Assembly: GCF_905147365.1 (NCBI RefSeq)
Contig: NC_056407.1
Span: 12,214,001-12,278,000, forward strand
Direction of reading: 5' to 3'
Origin: Aricia agestis
Lineage: Eukaryota > Arthropoda > Insecta > Lepidoptera > Lycaenidae
Length of the DNA stretch: 64,000 bases
Shown here: positions 1 through 10,025 of the stretch, piece by piece
Layout of the letters: each line of letters begins with the position of its first letter
How positions within the stretch are numbered: the first letter of the stretch is position 1
Notes under the pieces: model-generated
Told to the model about the DNA's origin: nothing
Databases searched by the model: none
Seen by the model: the letters and a program-made list of their open reading frames with translations, nothing else
Position numbers and translations under genes: made by a program

Positions 1-228
1 TTTTTAAAGATTGTTGGTTAAATAATTATTTTATAGTGCTACTTACATGATACTAAAATATTGTTATTCTGTAGACTACGTGTAAATATTACATAAAAAC
101 ACGGAAGTAATCTTAAGTAATGTAGTTAGAACGTAATTTTAAACTACTTGTTACCTATGTTGTGTGTGAAATAGTTTTATACTTCAATATTATAAATTAA
201 GTCAAGTAGATACATCAATTTATAATTA
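1..228. other. AT-rich single-copy DNA, nothing recognised
   Basis: No repeat, ORF or hairpin stands out before the first Helitron end at 229. Confidence 0.5.
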
Positions 229-1405
229 CTAGAGTACACCCAATGGTCGAAATTCGACCTTAGTTTCAACGACAATAGGACTACTACCTATATTTTGTAA
301 AAAATATTGACTTTATCAGATTTTTTCAACTCTTGTCTCTGGGACTCAGCTGATCTCAGACTGGCCGTGTAAGCATTGTCTAATGGTATCTCAGATTCAA
401 TAAAAAAAACTATAATCCATTTTCAATTTATTAACTTGTTGTCAACAGATTTCAACCATAAATAAAAGAGTATAATTCGTATGTATAGGCTTGTCACTCA
501 AAAATCTGTCATCTTTCTAAGTGTGTGTGTTGTAGTGTGTGTAATGTTTTATTTGTTAAAAAAATGTATGTTAAAAGCATCATTTCAAAATAATATTAGC
601 TCGATGCACTCCTTCACCATATAAACTATAACTGTGCAAAATTTCATTCACCTACGTTTCCCCATTTTTTAACCGACTTCCAAAAAACGAGGAGGTTATA
701 TATTCGGCTGTAGATATTTTTTTTATCTTTTTTTTATTTTTGTATGTTCGACCACTACTCCGCCGTTTGTGAACCGTTTTTAAAAATTTTTGTTTTGTTA
801 TATTAGGTCTCACTCCAATTTGGTCCCATTTTCACAAAAGTGGTGATCTGATGATGGGATCCATGAGTAATTGAGGGAACTCCTCAAAATTTATATGGAA
901 ACATATAGAAATTTTGGTTTTATGAGAAGCATCCTCTAAGCATATGCTACCAAAACGCAAGATTTTGCACCAAGGTATACTATGGTTCCGAAGATACTAA
1001 GAGAACTCCGGATTCCTTATATATACAAGTTTGGGGGTTTAGGCGTTGTTTTAAGAACTGAAAGCATATGCTACTATTCAAATTACATTCATCATCATCA
1101 TCATCATCACTACCATGTCAGGGTCACCAATGTCACAACTCACATGGTTGTACCTATATGGATACAATATACACACAACACCATAAAATATCATCAGTCA
1201 TCACGTTATGTCCTTATTTATTTGGTATATTTCAAAGCGATTTTAATATAAAAAATATACTTAATGTTGTTTCAAAATACATAATATTTCAAGTACCACA
1301 AAATTGAACATAAGTAACAAATTCAACCTTTACTCCAGAGCGAAAGGCACACATTTGGGTTGGATTGAAGGAAACGGGGCACTATGGAAAAAATACTTAG
1401 AAAAA

Positions 1406-1865
1406 TTTTTCGTCAGTATTTTAACCTCTTATAACCACCCTTTTTGAATATACCAATTGATAGGGGGCGCCAACGGGAGCAAAAAAGCTCAGATAAACTT
1501 TTCTCAAAAATCAACACCTGTCGAAAGACAGGCCGAAATATGACCCTCGTTAGCACGGAGAAAATACTTAAAAAAATTTGGACGAAAAAATTAAATCTCT
1601 TATAACCACCCCTTTTGAATACACCAATCGATAGGGGGCGCCAAGGGGAGTAAGAAAGCTCAAATATGGCAAAAATAGAAAAATTTTGACGACAAAAATA
1701 CAGCCCCATAGGACCACCCCTTTTTATTACACCAATCGATAGGGGGCGTCAAGGGTAGCAAAAAAGCTCAGATAAACTTTTCTCAAAAATCAACCGATGT
1801 CGAATGACAGGCCGAAATGTGACCCTTGTTAGTATGACGAAAATACTTAGAAAATTTTGGCTAAG
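1406..1865 (+). repeat. Tandem units inside the composite
   Basis: The motif 'atcgatagggggcgcc' recurs near 1459, 1630 and 1738, in units carrying 'ttataaccaccc', 'gctcagataaac' and 'tctcaaaaatcaac'. Spacings are 171 and 108, both multiples of three, which leaves a long open minus-strand frame across the array (1413-1709). The middle unit is shortened by 63 bp. Copy 3 has the same structure; copy 2 has a 167-bp spacing that breaks the frame. I do not regard it as a demonstrated gene. Confidence 0.6.
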
Positions 1866-1867
1866 GT

Positions 1868-1931
1868 ACCCATGTCACCAACATTTAATTGACGTAGGAA
1901 CCTACGTCAATAAAATGTTGGTGACATGGGT
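1868..1931. repeat. 31-bp-arm hairpin
   Basis: Arms begin 'acccatgtcaccaac' and end 'gttggtgacatgggt', with one mismatch and a 2-nt loop. Composite copies 2 (about 26265-26310) and 3 (about 43885-43925) keep only one arm, so the full hairpin is special to this copy or was lost from the others. Confidence 0.85.
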
Positions 1932-1970
1932 TAAGGAGGATTGTTTTGGGTGAGAAAAACTGCTACTTAC

Positions 1971-2046
1971 CGTTTCCACCGCCAGAAAACTCTCCGTTTA
2001 GAAGAAATTCGCATTTGAGATTTTCGTAATCTTCAGCTAAGATCAT
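1971..2046 (-). other. Exon-like segment in composite copy 1
   Basis: On the minus strand an ATG (2044-2046) opens a 76-nt stretch encoding a hydrophilic peptide beginning MILAEDYENLKCEF and ending GEFSGGGN, followed at once by the donor consensus GTAAGT (1965-1970). The ATG is preceded by an acceptor-like 'catcagaaaacag'. The same segment is in copy 3 (43769-43844) with an intact frame, and in copy 2 (26347-26422) with an in-frame stop. It could be a captured host exon or a remnant of the element's own gene. I do not recognise the peptide. Confidence 0.4.
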
Positions 2047-2396
2047 CTGTTTTCTGATGCTTACGAAGTATTTTTAAGGCATCTCAAGGCTGTGATGAGT
2101 GGGTCTTACTTAACTACTCAGCCACGGATACCGAAGGGGGGGGGGCGCAGCCCCCCGCCAAAACAAAAACAAACAAAATCTAGAAAGTCCAAAAGTAGGT
2201 TAGGTTAGGTTGGAACTTAGACCACAACACCCAGATATAGGAGCCCCGCGTAGCGGGGCTCCGTCGACTTTCTTTTGTAGTAGTGTGTCAAATAAATTGG
2301 GGTAGGTTTGTAAACATTTACCAAGATTAAGATAATATTAAGGGGTTGAAGTATTTTCTTACGCGATCGTTAGTAGGAAAATAAAAAGAGTGAAAT

Positions 2397-2786
2397 TATT
2401 ATTTTTAACAAAAAATTAAAACCAACTTCCAAGGTAAAAACAATAATATAGAACTAAAAAATATTAAATAATTTTTCCTATCTAAAGTGCCTTTTTCCGA
2501 ATTCGGCTAAACCTCAACTACTTCTGAACTCAATCTTCATAATTTTAAATTCGGTGCCAGTTCCAAAAGTTTCAATTATTCTGTCAGAGAACTAAAGATT
2601 CAGCTATCTGGTATCGACTTCAAAATGATGAAGATTGAGTACAGAAATAGTTGAGGTTTAGCCGAATTCGGAAAAAGGCACTATTAGATAGGAAAAATTA
2701 TTTAATACTTTTTAGTTCATATTATAAGGATGTTATTATTGTTTTTACCTTGGAAGTCGGTTTTAATTTTTTGTTAAAAATAATAA
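2397..2786. repeat. Fold-back arms at the right end of the composite
   Basis: Left arm about 2397-2560 and right arm about 2615-2786 are inverted copies of each other ('taaaaccaacttccaagg' against 'ccttggaagtcggtttta'; 'gaattcggctaaacctca' against its complement), with a short spacer near 2565-2612. The same double arm occurs at 12414-12827; composite copies 2 and 3 each keep one arm. Confidence 0.85.
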
Positions 2787-2836
2787 TCGTCAAATGGGAT
2801 ACAAAGTTTTTCTCTCGCGTATTAATATATAAATTT

Positions 2837-4310
2837 TATCCATATTTTTCACAAAAAATTAAGAATGTGCAAAAAATATTCCGTTGTATTTGGCCAATAA
2901 TATTATGCTATTTCAATAATAACTAGATGATCTTGTGAACTCTCTCCTAATATAAACATTCCCGGACCTGGACTTCCACAAACATTAAAAGAGTAGGTTC
3001 AGCCGTTCTCGAGGTTTAACGATACCACTGACCAACAAATTTTAAAATAATGTTTATCAAAATAGATAGATAATAAATTATATACTTAATAACAAACCAC
3101 AAAGAAGGAAAAGGAAAACTATGTTCAAATGAAAACTGCGCTAGAGTTCTTCTTTAACAGGTAGAGCCAACAGTTACGTGCAAATTCTCCGCATAGTTCA
3201 TAAATTTCATGAATATTTTACGAAGTGCAATCATGAACAGTACTTACATAATAATCACATAGTTTTTTAACTGCTTTCGTCATTAAGTACAAAACACGCT
3301 AGTTTCAAATTGCCTCTAATTTGTGATTAACGACAATCGCGAACAATTTTCCTCTTAATGAAAATGTGGAGTTGTTTAGAGTTGGTTATTATTTTATAAG
3401 TCTTATATTATTCAGTGATTGATTTACTATATTTAGGGTTAACAAATAAAGAAGGATAAATACAAAATATTATGCTCTATCTGTGTAAGTACCTAAAACT
3501 TCAAGCCATCATAAAAAAAAGTAATAAATAATATGATTTCTTAATAATAATTATGTTTACGCGAGTAAAAATTTGTTTCTTTCTTTTGTATAAGAAATTA
3601 AATGAAGTTCGGCACCTGTGACCTGTCTATAATATTTGTCCTTCTCAGTATTATTGTCTACTAGACTAAACATCGGAATAATAACAACGGCTCCTCATTA
3701 TGGTATGGAAACGTCCGATTTATTTGTAAAAGCTCAAGAAAAAACGACGGATTATGAGTTAGTTTTAGTGTAGGATTAAGTACCTAATATTTATAAAATA
3801 CACTAGAAACCATTCGCTTCATTTATTGAAAAATCTGTATCCAAATGGACATTTTATAATTAAAAATATTATAATGTGTAAGTATATAATTATTGTAAAA
3901 AGATGTGCAAGAACTATCGAAGTAAAATCATCCATCTACTATGACATAACTTCAACTTTAACCATAAAACTGCTTACAATACACTAACAAGGTCAATATA
4001 CAATTAGTATTACCCAGCCATTTTGGAATGGTCGTGTGAGTGAACAATTTATTCCCGCACTTCGAACAACACGAAACGGTTGAGTCAACACTGCCATATA
4101 AAATATTTACTCGAATAATACTCAAGTACGGTGAAAAAGAAGAGACGGTGGCGCGCATGCGCTTTGCGCGTAAACTGAAGAGACGGAAGGCAGGCGCACG
4201 TAGTGTTGTCATAATTAACAACATGATACTATGTTTATGCGACAACTTAGTGTGGTATTGAGAACTGAGTAATGATTTTATAACTAGGGAAGCAGTTCTC
4301 ACTTTGCATG
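2837..4310. other. Long single-copy AT-rich stretch
   Basis: No repeat family seen elsewhere in the window and no convincing ORF. Frames at 3958-4302 (minus) and 4040-4261 (plus) overlap each other on a GC-richer patch ('gtggcgcgcatgcgctttgcgcg' region near 4149-4170) and look fortuitous. Confidence 0.45.
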
Positions 4311-4313
4311 AAA

Positions 4314-4551
4314 TCTATAAATTTATATAAAACTCAAAGGTGACTGACTGATATGGTGATCTATCAACGCGCAGCCCAAACCACTGGACCGAGCGGGCTG
4401 AAATTTAGCATGCAGGTAGATATTATGACGTAGGCATCCGCTAAGAAAGGATTTTGATTAATTCCACCTTTAAGGGGTTAAAGTACGGGAGAAAAGTTTG
4501 TATAATATTATAATACTTCTTAACGCGAGCGAAGCCGCGGGCAAAAGCTCG
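4314..4551 (+). mobile_element. Hel-6 Helitron
   Basis: The 5' end is TCTATAAATTTATATA after an A. The body holds 'ggtgactgactgatatgg' and 'ccactggaccgagcggg'. The 3' end has hairpin-like 'gcgagcgaagccgcgggc' followed by CTCG, a one-base decay of CTAG. A truncated second copy is at 49010-49196. Confidence 0.7.
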
Positions 4552-4554
4552 TTA

Positions 4555-4785
4555 CTTATAAATGACAATAATATTATAATAAAAACGTTAATGTGGTTGA
4601 TTTTCATTAATTTTATTATTATGCCCAACAAAATATTTATTATTCTTTAATTGTAAATATTATAAAAAGTTTCAATAATCAAATTTTTTATACATCTTTA
4701 AAGATCATGTCTGTAGCATCATATTGACTTATTTCAAAAATAAAATTACGATCACGTCGTAGTGTACATAGTAAATATAAATTTC
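4555..4785. other. AT-rich spacer
   Basis: Nothing recognised between Hel-6 and the paired DRE motifs. Confidence 0.4.
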
Positions 4786-4790
4786 GTCGA

Positions 4791-4812
4791 TATCGATATA
4801 AAATTATCGATA
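4791..4812. promoter_or_regulatory. Two TATCGATA (DRE-like) motifs
   Basis: Exact TATCGATA octamers lie at 4791-4798 and 4805-4812, in single-copy sequence just upstream of a GC-richer patch. TATCGATA is the DREF-binding core-promoter motif known from Drosophila housekeeping promoters; a role here is inferred only from motif identity and pairing. Confidence 0.35.
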
Positions 4813-4835
4813 AATTGCTAGCACACCACTAGTGA

Positions 4836-5075
4836 GGCGCTACGCTACAACGCGTGCACTATTATAGTGATGCATTATGGGATGTTACCGTGGTGTGCGC
4901 TGACCATTACATTTTAAAATTCGAACCAAAATTAAATTACACTTTCCAACCGAAATATTGTTTGAATACATCCGAACCATCCGAACACAACATTTATGCA
5001 ATAATTATACCTATGTTTGTCTTTACCGCTATAATTACAATTTTAATTTTGGAAGCCATTATTTTATATAGGTAG
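4836..5075 (+). other. ORF with C-terminal hydrophobic segment, no in-frame ATG
   Basis: Open from just after a stop at 4833-4835 to a TAG at 5073-5075. The last 28 residues (IYAIIIPMFVFTAIIT and on) form a plausible membrane helix; the preceding part is polar with three cysteines. The only in-frame ATG is inside the hydrophobic part, so as a gene it would need a non-ATG start or an upstream exon. The paired DRE motifs lie about 40 bp upstream. It could be an exon, a decayed gene or chance. Not recognised. Confidence 0.2.
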
Positions 5076-5264
5076 TTAATAAACACGTTTTGCAGAACGA
5101 TAGCATTACTCTTCTTACATTAAAGTATTTATTTTACTTTAATATTAAGTATTTTGTACAGCTATTGAAGTTGGGCACACTGGTTGGAATTATATGCACG
5201 AAATTGTAGAACTAGAACTTTGGCTATACTTACAAGAGAACCTGACCCTAATTCTCGCATTAAA

Positions 5265-5583
5265 ACGTGGGACAGCCATGCTTCGGCACAAATGGGCCGG
5301 CTCGACCGGAGAAATACCACGTTCTCACAGAAAACCGGCGTGAAACAGCGCTTGCGCTGTGTTTCGCTGAGTGATTGAGTTTACCGGAGGCCCAATCCCC
5401 TACCCTATTCCCTTCCCTACCCTCCCCTATTCCCTTCCCTTCCCATCCCTACCCTCCCCTATTACTCTTTTCCCTCTTAAAAGGCCGGCAACTCTTCTGA
5501 TACTGCGAGTGTCCATGGGCGACGGTAGTTGCTTCCCATCAGGTGACCCGTTTGCTCGTTTGCCTCCTTATTTCATAAAAAAA
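5265..5583 (+). mobile_element. CCGGCTCGACCGG retroelement, copy 1
   Basis: Starts 'cgtgggacagccatgctt', contains 'gggccggctcgaccggag', 'gaaacagcgcttgcgctg', a pyrimidine run of CCCTACC/TTCCC units, 'aaaaggccggcaac', 'gtccatgggcgacgg', and ends 'gcctccttatttcat' plus an A-tract. The A-rich 3' end and repeated shared end point fit a SINE or LINE 3' fragment. Other copies are at 6316, 39458 and 58387, all in the plus orientation. This copy lacks the 'cgcacctgc' block. Confidence 0.6.
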
Positions 5584-6315
5584 CAACTCAAAATGTAATT
5601 ATAATAAAAACATTAGTGATAATTGTTAAGACACTATATAATTGCTATAATATTTTGTTGTCTTTTATTGGGCAAGAACGTGACAATTTACACCATTTTG
5701 GTAACGACGTGTAGAAATAAGGCTAGAATATAATAAAATTGCGTTCTGTTTTGTAATATAATACATAATAGTAAAGTAAAAATGTTAGAATAATTTCTTA
5801 TCGTACTTACTGTTAGTAACACTTGGTATTACTGATATTATATTATATTCTGTAGTAATAATAATATAAATAAAACTATTTTATAAAATCAATATTGTAT
5901 TTTAAAACTACCAATAGATTTTAAATGCTATACGCATGGCCGGATCTACCATAATATTATGGCTATTTGGGTTTCAGCCGAGGGCCCCGTAAGTTCACGG
6001 TCCGGCCCTGGCTATACGTTAATAAGGAGCACTTTCTTAATTATTTTCTAAATTTTACCACTAAAACTTGACTATAATACTGTTATATGACCGTTATATG
6101 ACCGTGATAGTTTCTGTAAGCGGCAAACATTTTAAATCCGTCGAGATGTTTAATTAGGGATTTGGTGTCCACGATGCATGAAGGCCAGCGAGATTACAGC
6201 GCCTCTTCGATACTTTAAATTCCTATTAATACCGTAATTGTATAAAACCGTTTTAAGAATGCTCAGATAAAATTTGATATTTTCATGCTCGTCTTAGTTA
6301 TATTTTTAGAATTAT
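5584..6315. other. Single-copy AT-rich DNA
   Basis: No repeats shared with the rest of the window. A short duplication, 'tatatgaccgt' twice near 6085-6102, is the only local feature seen. Confidence 0.45.
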
Positions 6316-6575
6316 ACGTGGGAAAGCCATGTTTCAGCACGAATGGGCTGGCTCGACCGGAGAAGAACGAGTGAGTGAGTTTACCGGAGGCCCAATCCCC
6401 TACCTTCCCCTATTCCCTTCCCTTCCCATCCCTACTCTCCCCTATTACCCTATTCCCTCTTAAAAGGCCGGCAACGCACCTGCTGCTCTTCTGATGCTGC
6501 AAGTGTCCATGGGCGACGGAAGTTGCTTTCTATCAGGTGACCCGTTTGCTCGTTTGCCCCCTTATTTCATAAAAA
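6316..6575 (+). mobile_element. CCGGCTCGACCGG retroelement, copy 2 (internally deleted)
   Basis: Same ends as the copy at 5265, but the 'aaataccacgttctcac ... gcgctgtgtttcg' block is missing after 'cgaccggagaa'. Keeps the pyrimidine run, 'aaaaggccggcaacgcacc' and the 'cccccttatttcat' A-tail. Confidence 0.6.
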
Positions 6576-6590
6576 GAATATATTCTAAAA

Positions 6591-6735
6591 CTAGCTGATG
6601 CCCGCAACTCCGTTTCGCGGAAATTCGTTTACTGCGCGAGAACCGTACACTTTTCCGGGATAAAAAGTATTTCATGTCCTTTACCGGGACTCAAAGTATC
6701 TCCATACCGGGACTCAAAGTATTAATTATAATAAT
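6591..6735 (-). mobile_element. Hel-3 Helitron 3' fragment
   Basis: On the plus strand CTAG (6591-6594) is followed by 'ctgatgcccgcaactcc', the complement of the hairpin-plus-CTAG terminus of Hel-3 ('gttgcgggc...CTAG'). Internal 'ccgggactcaaagtat' appears twice in a row (about 6688 and 6713). The 5' part is missing. Confidence 0.6.
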
Positions 6736-7652
6736 ATTAGTTCGAATTTACTAGAAACCAACAGTACCTACCTACCCTGATCATTGTACTTAAATGCAGC
6801 TTTGTTCTATGTTTGATTCAGTCAGTTTCCGATCAAATTACAAAATAGTATACTCTTGAAATGATTTTCATAGGTACAGGAGCTACAGTCTTAAAACTGC
6901 ATAAGTATACATTGAGACACAATTTGTCGTTACATTTGTTTTTGTAACATACCATTAAAACCTACAAAATACTTTACAACTAATTATAATAGTGGGGAGC
7001 CCAGGGTACTATCGTGTAGTTACTCGAGCGTCCGCGTCATGGAGACCTAGTAGGTTTTTTACATTAGGTAAGACTAATAGAAAATAAAAAGTGAGTTTTT
7101 TTTTATTTTAGCGGTGGGTTCAGAAACTGCAGCCATTTTAAAGTTATGAAAAAGAAAATATATTAAATATATTAATAAAAATTGCTTAATTAGATAAATT
7201 ATAACAAGAGTTTAGACAACAAGAACGAAATTATTCAGTCGAGTGCAACATAAAATATCTGCATAAATATAAGCTGAACATTAATTTTATAACCAGTGAA
7301 AGTTCCTTCTTCTAGTTAATTTTGTGACATAGGGCGTATAATTATGTCTAGGGCTGTTCCAGTTCGGGTTTTAGTGTATGTGTAAGTGACCCAGAGGCGA
7401 AGTGTGAGATAGTGGTCTTTGTGAATATTAAAACACGCCGCGCTAATCTCTACACACTCGAGGATTTTCAAGACGTTGCACGCTGCAAGAGATTCGGTGA
7501 TGAAGTCTGAGCACTGCCTAATCTTGCTTACACCCGGAAGCAAGATGGTATAGTATGGAAGATGGTTAAAAATATGTGAAAAGATATTAATATGTAGACT
7601 AAGCTATATAATAAATTGTTATTACATCGCAGTGCTGAATTTTTATTTATTA
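6736..7652. other. Single-copy AT-rich DNA
   Basis: Nothing recognised. A 75-codon minus-strand frame at 7316-7543 has no repeat or family resemblance and is probably fortuitous. Confidence 0.45.
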
Positions 7653-7768
7653 CTAGCTGTTGCCCGCGACTTCGTCCGCGTTAGTATAGTAGATCACGTC
7701 CCAAGTATTATTTATTGTACAAAAGTATTCAATGTACAGCATTGACTTTCCTACGATTTTATTATATT
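7653..7768 (-). mobile_element. Helitron 3' terminal fragment
   Basis: CTAG at 7653 followed by 'ctgttgcccgcgacttcg' (complement of a GCGGGCAACAG-CTAG terminus, the same end as the complete element finishing at 18163). The body ends where a second Helitron terminus begins near 7769. Confidence 0.6.
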
Positions 7769-7916
7769 ATATAGATGATCCGCGCGGCTTCGCTTGCGTA
7801 ATTTAGGAATTTCACGCCACCGTACATTTTTCCGCAAAAAAAAAGCCTATGTCCCTTAACGTGGTCTATTCTTCATGTTTGCCAAAAAACATAAAAATTG
7901 CTCCAGTAGTTCTTAA

Positions 7917-9417
7917 GAATCTTAAGATAATAAGCAATTTCATATAATTTCCCCCGTTTTTTCCACATTTTCCTCTATTTCTTCGCTCCTATTAGTCGTA
8001 GAATAATAAAATATAGCCTATGGCCTTTCTCGATAAATAGGCTATCTAACACTGAAAGAATATTTCAAATTGGACCTGTAGTTCCTGAGATTAGCGCGTT
8101 CAAATAAGCCCTTTCAAATAATTTCCCCCCGTTTTTCCCACACTTCCCTCTATTTCTTCGCTCTTATTAGTCTTAGCGTGATAAAATATAGCCTATAACC
8201 TTTCTCAACAACTGGGTTATCTAAAACTGAAAGATTTTTTAAATCGGACCAGTAGACCCTGAGATTAGCGCGTTCAAATAAGCCCTTTCATATAATTTAC
8301 CCGTTTTTTTCACATTTTCCACTATTTATTCGCTCCTATTAGTTTTAGCGTGATCAAATATAGCTTGTAGCCTTCCTCGATCAATGAGCTATCTAACACT
8401 GAAAGAATTTTTCAAATCGGACCAGTAGTTCCTGAGATTAGCGCGTTCAAATAAGCCCTTTCATATAATTTCCCCCGTTTTTTTCACATTTTCCACTATT
8501 TATTCGCTCCTTTAGTTTTAGCGTGATCAAATATAGCTTGTAATCTTTCTCGATCAATGAGCTATCTAACACTGAAAGAATTTTTCAAATCGGACCAGTA
8601 GTTCCTGAGATTAGCGCGTTCAAATAAGCCCTTTCAAATAATTTTCCCCCGTTTTTTCCACATTTTCCTCTATTTCTTCGTTTCTATTAGTCTGAGCGTG
8701 ATAAAATATAATAATAATAATAATAATATCTATGGACGCTTCACACCACGTCAGTCTGGCCCTGTGCTAAGTACCTGAAGGACTTGTGTTACAGGTACCA
8801 GACAACGGAAATATATTTAATACTTTTATACTATACATATATTTAAGATTTTTATTATATCATACACATATTTAATACACATCCAGACCCGGGAACATTG
8901 AAAACTTTTTGTTCCGTCGGCGGGATTCGAACCCACGACCCCCGGCTTGAGCTACCGACGCGCTCACCACTGAGCCACAGAGGTCGTCAAAATATAGCCT
9001 ATAGCCTTCCTCGATAAATGGGCTATCTAACACTGAAAGAATTTTTCAAATCGGACCAGTAGTTCCTGAGATTAGCGCGTTCAAATAAGCCCTTTCATAT
9101 AATTTCCCCCTTTTTTTCACATTTTCCACTATTTTTTCGCTCCTTTAGTTTTAGCATGATCAAATATAGCTTGTAGCCTTCCTCGATCAATGAGCCATCT
9201 AACACTGAAAGAATTTTTTAAATCGGACCAGTAGTTCCTGAGATTAGCGCGTTCAAATAAGCCCTTTCAAATAATTTTCCCCCGTTTTTTTCTACATTTT
9301 CCTCTATTTCATTAGTCTGAGCGTGATAAAATATAGCCTATAGCCTTCCTCGATAAATGGGCTATCTAACACTGAAAGAATTTTTCAAATCGGACCAGTA
9401 GTTCCTGAGATTAGCGC
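7917..9417 (-). repeat. About eight 173-bp tandem units
   Basis: The landmark 'ttagcgcgtt' falls at 8091, 8265, 8438, 8611, 9072, 9244 and 9411, spacings 174, 173, 173, 461, 172 and 167. The 461 equals 173 plus 288, the size of the SINE insertion with an 8-bp target duplication. A more diverged unit precedes 8091. Each unit holds 'ctatctaacactgaaag', 'tcggaccagtagttcctg' and 'tttcttcgctcctattag'. Single-unit Hel-2 copies at 29208 and 58775 suggest the array grew from the element's own sequence. Confidence 0.9.
8709..8988 (-). mobile_element. tRNA-like SINE (type A), nested in the array
   Basis: On the minus strand it begins 'gacgacctctgtggctcag' with a pol III A box (TGGCTCAG...) and a B box (GGTTCGAATCC), and ends in an (ATT)n tail (8709-8729 as AAT). 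The flanking 'aaaatata' is duplicated on both sides (about 8702-8709 and 8989-8996), as expected of a target-site duplication. Other copies are at 13091, 45035 and 49268. Confidence 0.85.
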
Positions 9418-9484
9418 GTTCAAACAAACAAACAAACAAACAAAAAAACTAACAAACTCTGCAAAATTATAATATTAGTATAGA

Positions 9485-9780
9485 TACAGGTAATTCTTGG
9501 TAAATATAATGTTATAATTTGTTTTATCATAACGTAAACATGAAAGTTAAAACTGTGTATGTGCAGCTCGGCTGCAGATTACCAACGATCTCGTGGCACT
9601 TAGATGACATTACCATAAGTATGAGTGTCACAACTCCGTTCGCAACAGCTGTCTATCCAGCGACAATAACTTACAAGGCCATACAAGCTCATTATTATTA
9701 TAGGACTGTATCCTACTAAAAAGGTTTCAGCTATCTCTTCTAAAAATAATGTTATTTACAGAGTAAAATGTAGTCCAATA
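9485..9780 (+). other. Single-copy stretch with a 60-codon ORF
   Basis: ATG at 9540 opens 59 codons ending TAA at 9717-9719 (product begins MKVKTVYVQLGCRL). No membrane segment, motif or repeat; no promoter seen. Probably chance. Confidence 0.2.
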
Positions 9781-10025
9781 GCTATGTCCACACTATGCGC
9801 TTTCGTCTTCAATTTTCGTCATCTTCTTTCATTCAACTTTCGTTTTGGCGCATTCAATAATTGAATGCGTCAACGAACGCAACGCCAACATTGTCATTTT
9901 GTTTTTTGGATACTGTCAGAGCTCAGGGGGCATACGTCGCGGGCATGCCTCACGTTCGCTGTTGACTGCGCTATAACGCATGCCCTTGACGAACAAAAAA
10001 AGGCACAGTGTGAACAAATCATTTA
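9781..10025. repeat. MITE-like element
   Basis: Starts 'ctatgtccacactatgcgc' and ends 'gcacagtgtgaacaaatc', imperfect inverted ends. Inside are palindromes 'gcattcaataattgaatgc' and a 'gggcat ... atgccc' pair. The first 50 bp recur at 54546-54595, so it is a dispersed family. Confidence 0.55.

Larger units (their letters stand above)
671..2786 (+). mobile_element. CGACTTCC composite element, copy 1 (most complete)
   Basis: Sits inside Hel-1, so both ends are defined: the left end reads 'aaccgacttccaaaa', the right end 'ggaagtcggttttaat' followed by 'gttaaaaataataa'; the ends share an inverted 'accgacttccaa'. Inside, in order: a conserved region with a (CAT)n tract (1090-1112), about three tandem units (1406-1865), a hairpin (1868-1931), an exon-like segment on the minus strand (1971-2046), a G/C-rich palindromic zone (2137-2262) and a fold-back arm pair (2397-2786). 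No transposase is visible. Long copies lie at 25193 and 43236; partial ones at 12414, 13760, 15092, 29679 and 59119. Confidence 0.7.
229..2833 (-). mobile_element. Hel-1 Helitron copy 1, split by a 2.1-kb insertion
   Basis: Read on the minus strand, the 3' end is a degenerate form of the family hairpin (GGTCGAAtTTCGACC) followed by CTAG at 229-232, with an A just before it on the plus strand. The Helitron runs to about 670 ('tttccccattttt'), stops, and resumes at 2787 with 'cgtcaaatgggatac', exactly the continuation seen in copies at 46.2 and 61.5 kb. The 5' end is a decayed 'TCTATATATTAATACG' near 2833. No coding capacity, so non-autonomous. The interruption is the composite at 671-2786. Confidence 0.8.
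7771..9484 (-). mobile_element. Hel-2 Helitron with an expanded internal tandem array
   Basis: The 3' end, read on the minus strand, is a decayed '...gcgggcgaagccgcgcgg' hairpin at about 7770-7800. The 5' end is TCTATACTAATATTAT at 9484-9469. The (GTTT)n tract (9421-9445) is typical of the family's 5' region. Nearly all the interior is the 173-bp array at 7917-9417, which also carries a SINE (8709-8988). Confidence 0.75.

Noticed and set aside
1413..1709. Composite ORF with repeated RPLSIG peptides as a gene
   Set aside because: Arises from tandem units; copy 2 breaks the frame and there is no start context.
2198..2213. Telomeric TTAGG array
   Set aside because: Only about three imperfect units, and it is part of the composite in three places.
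7917..9417. Centromeric satellite
   Set aside because: Array is short and bounded by Helitron ends.
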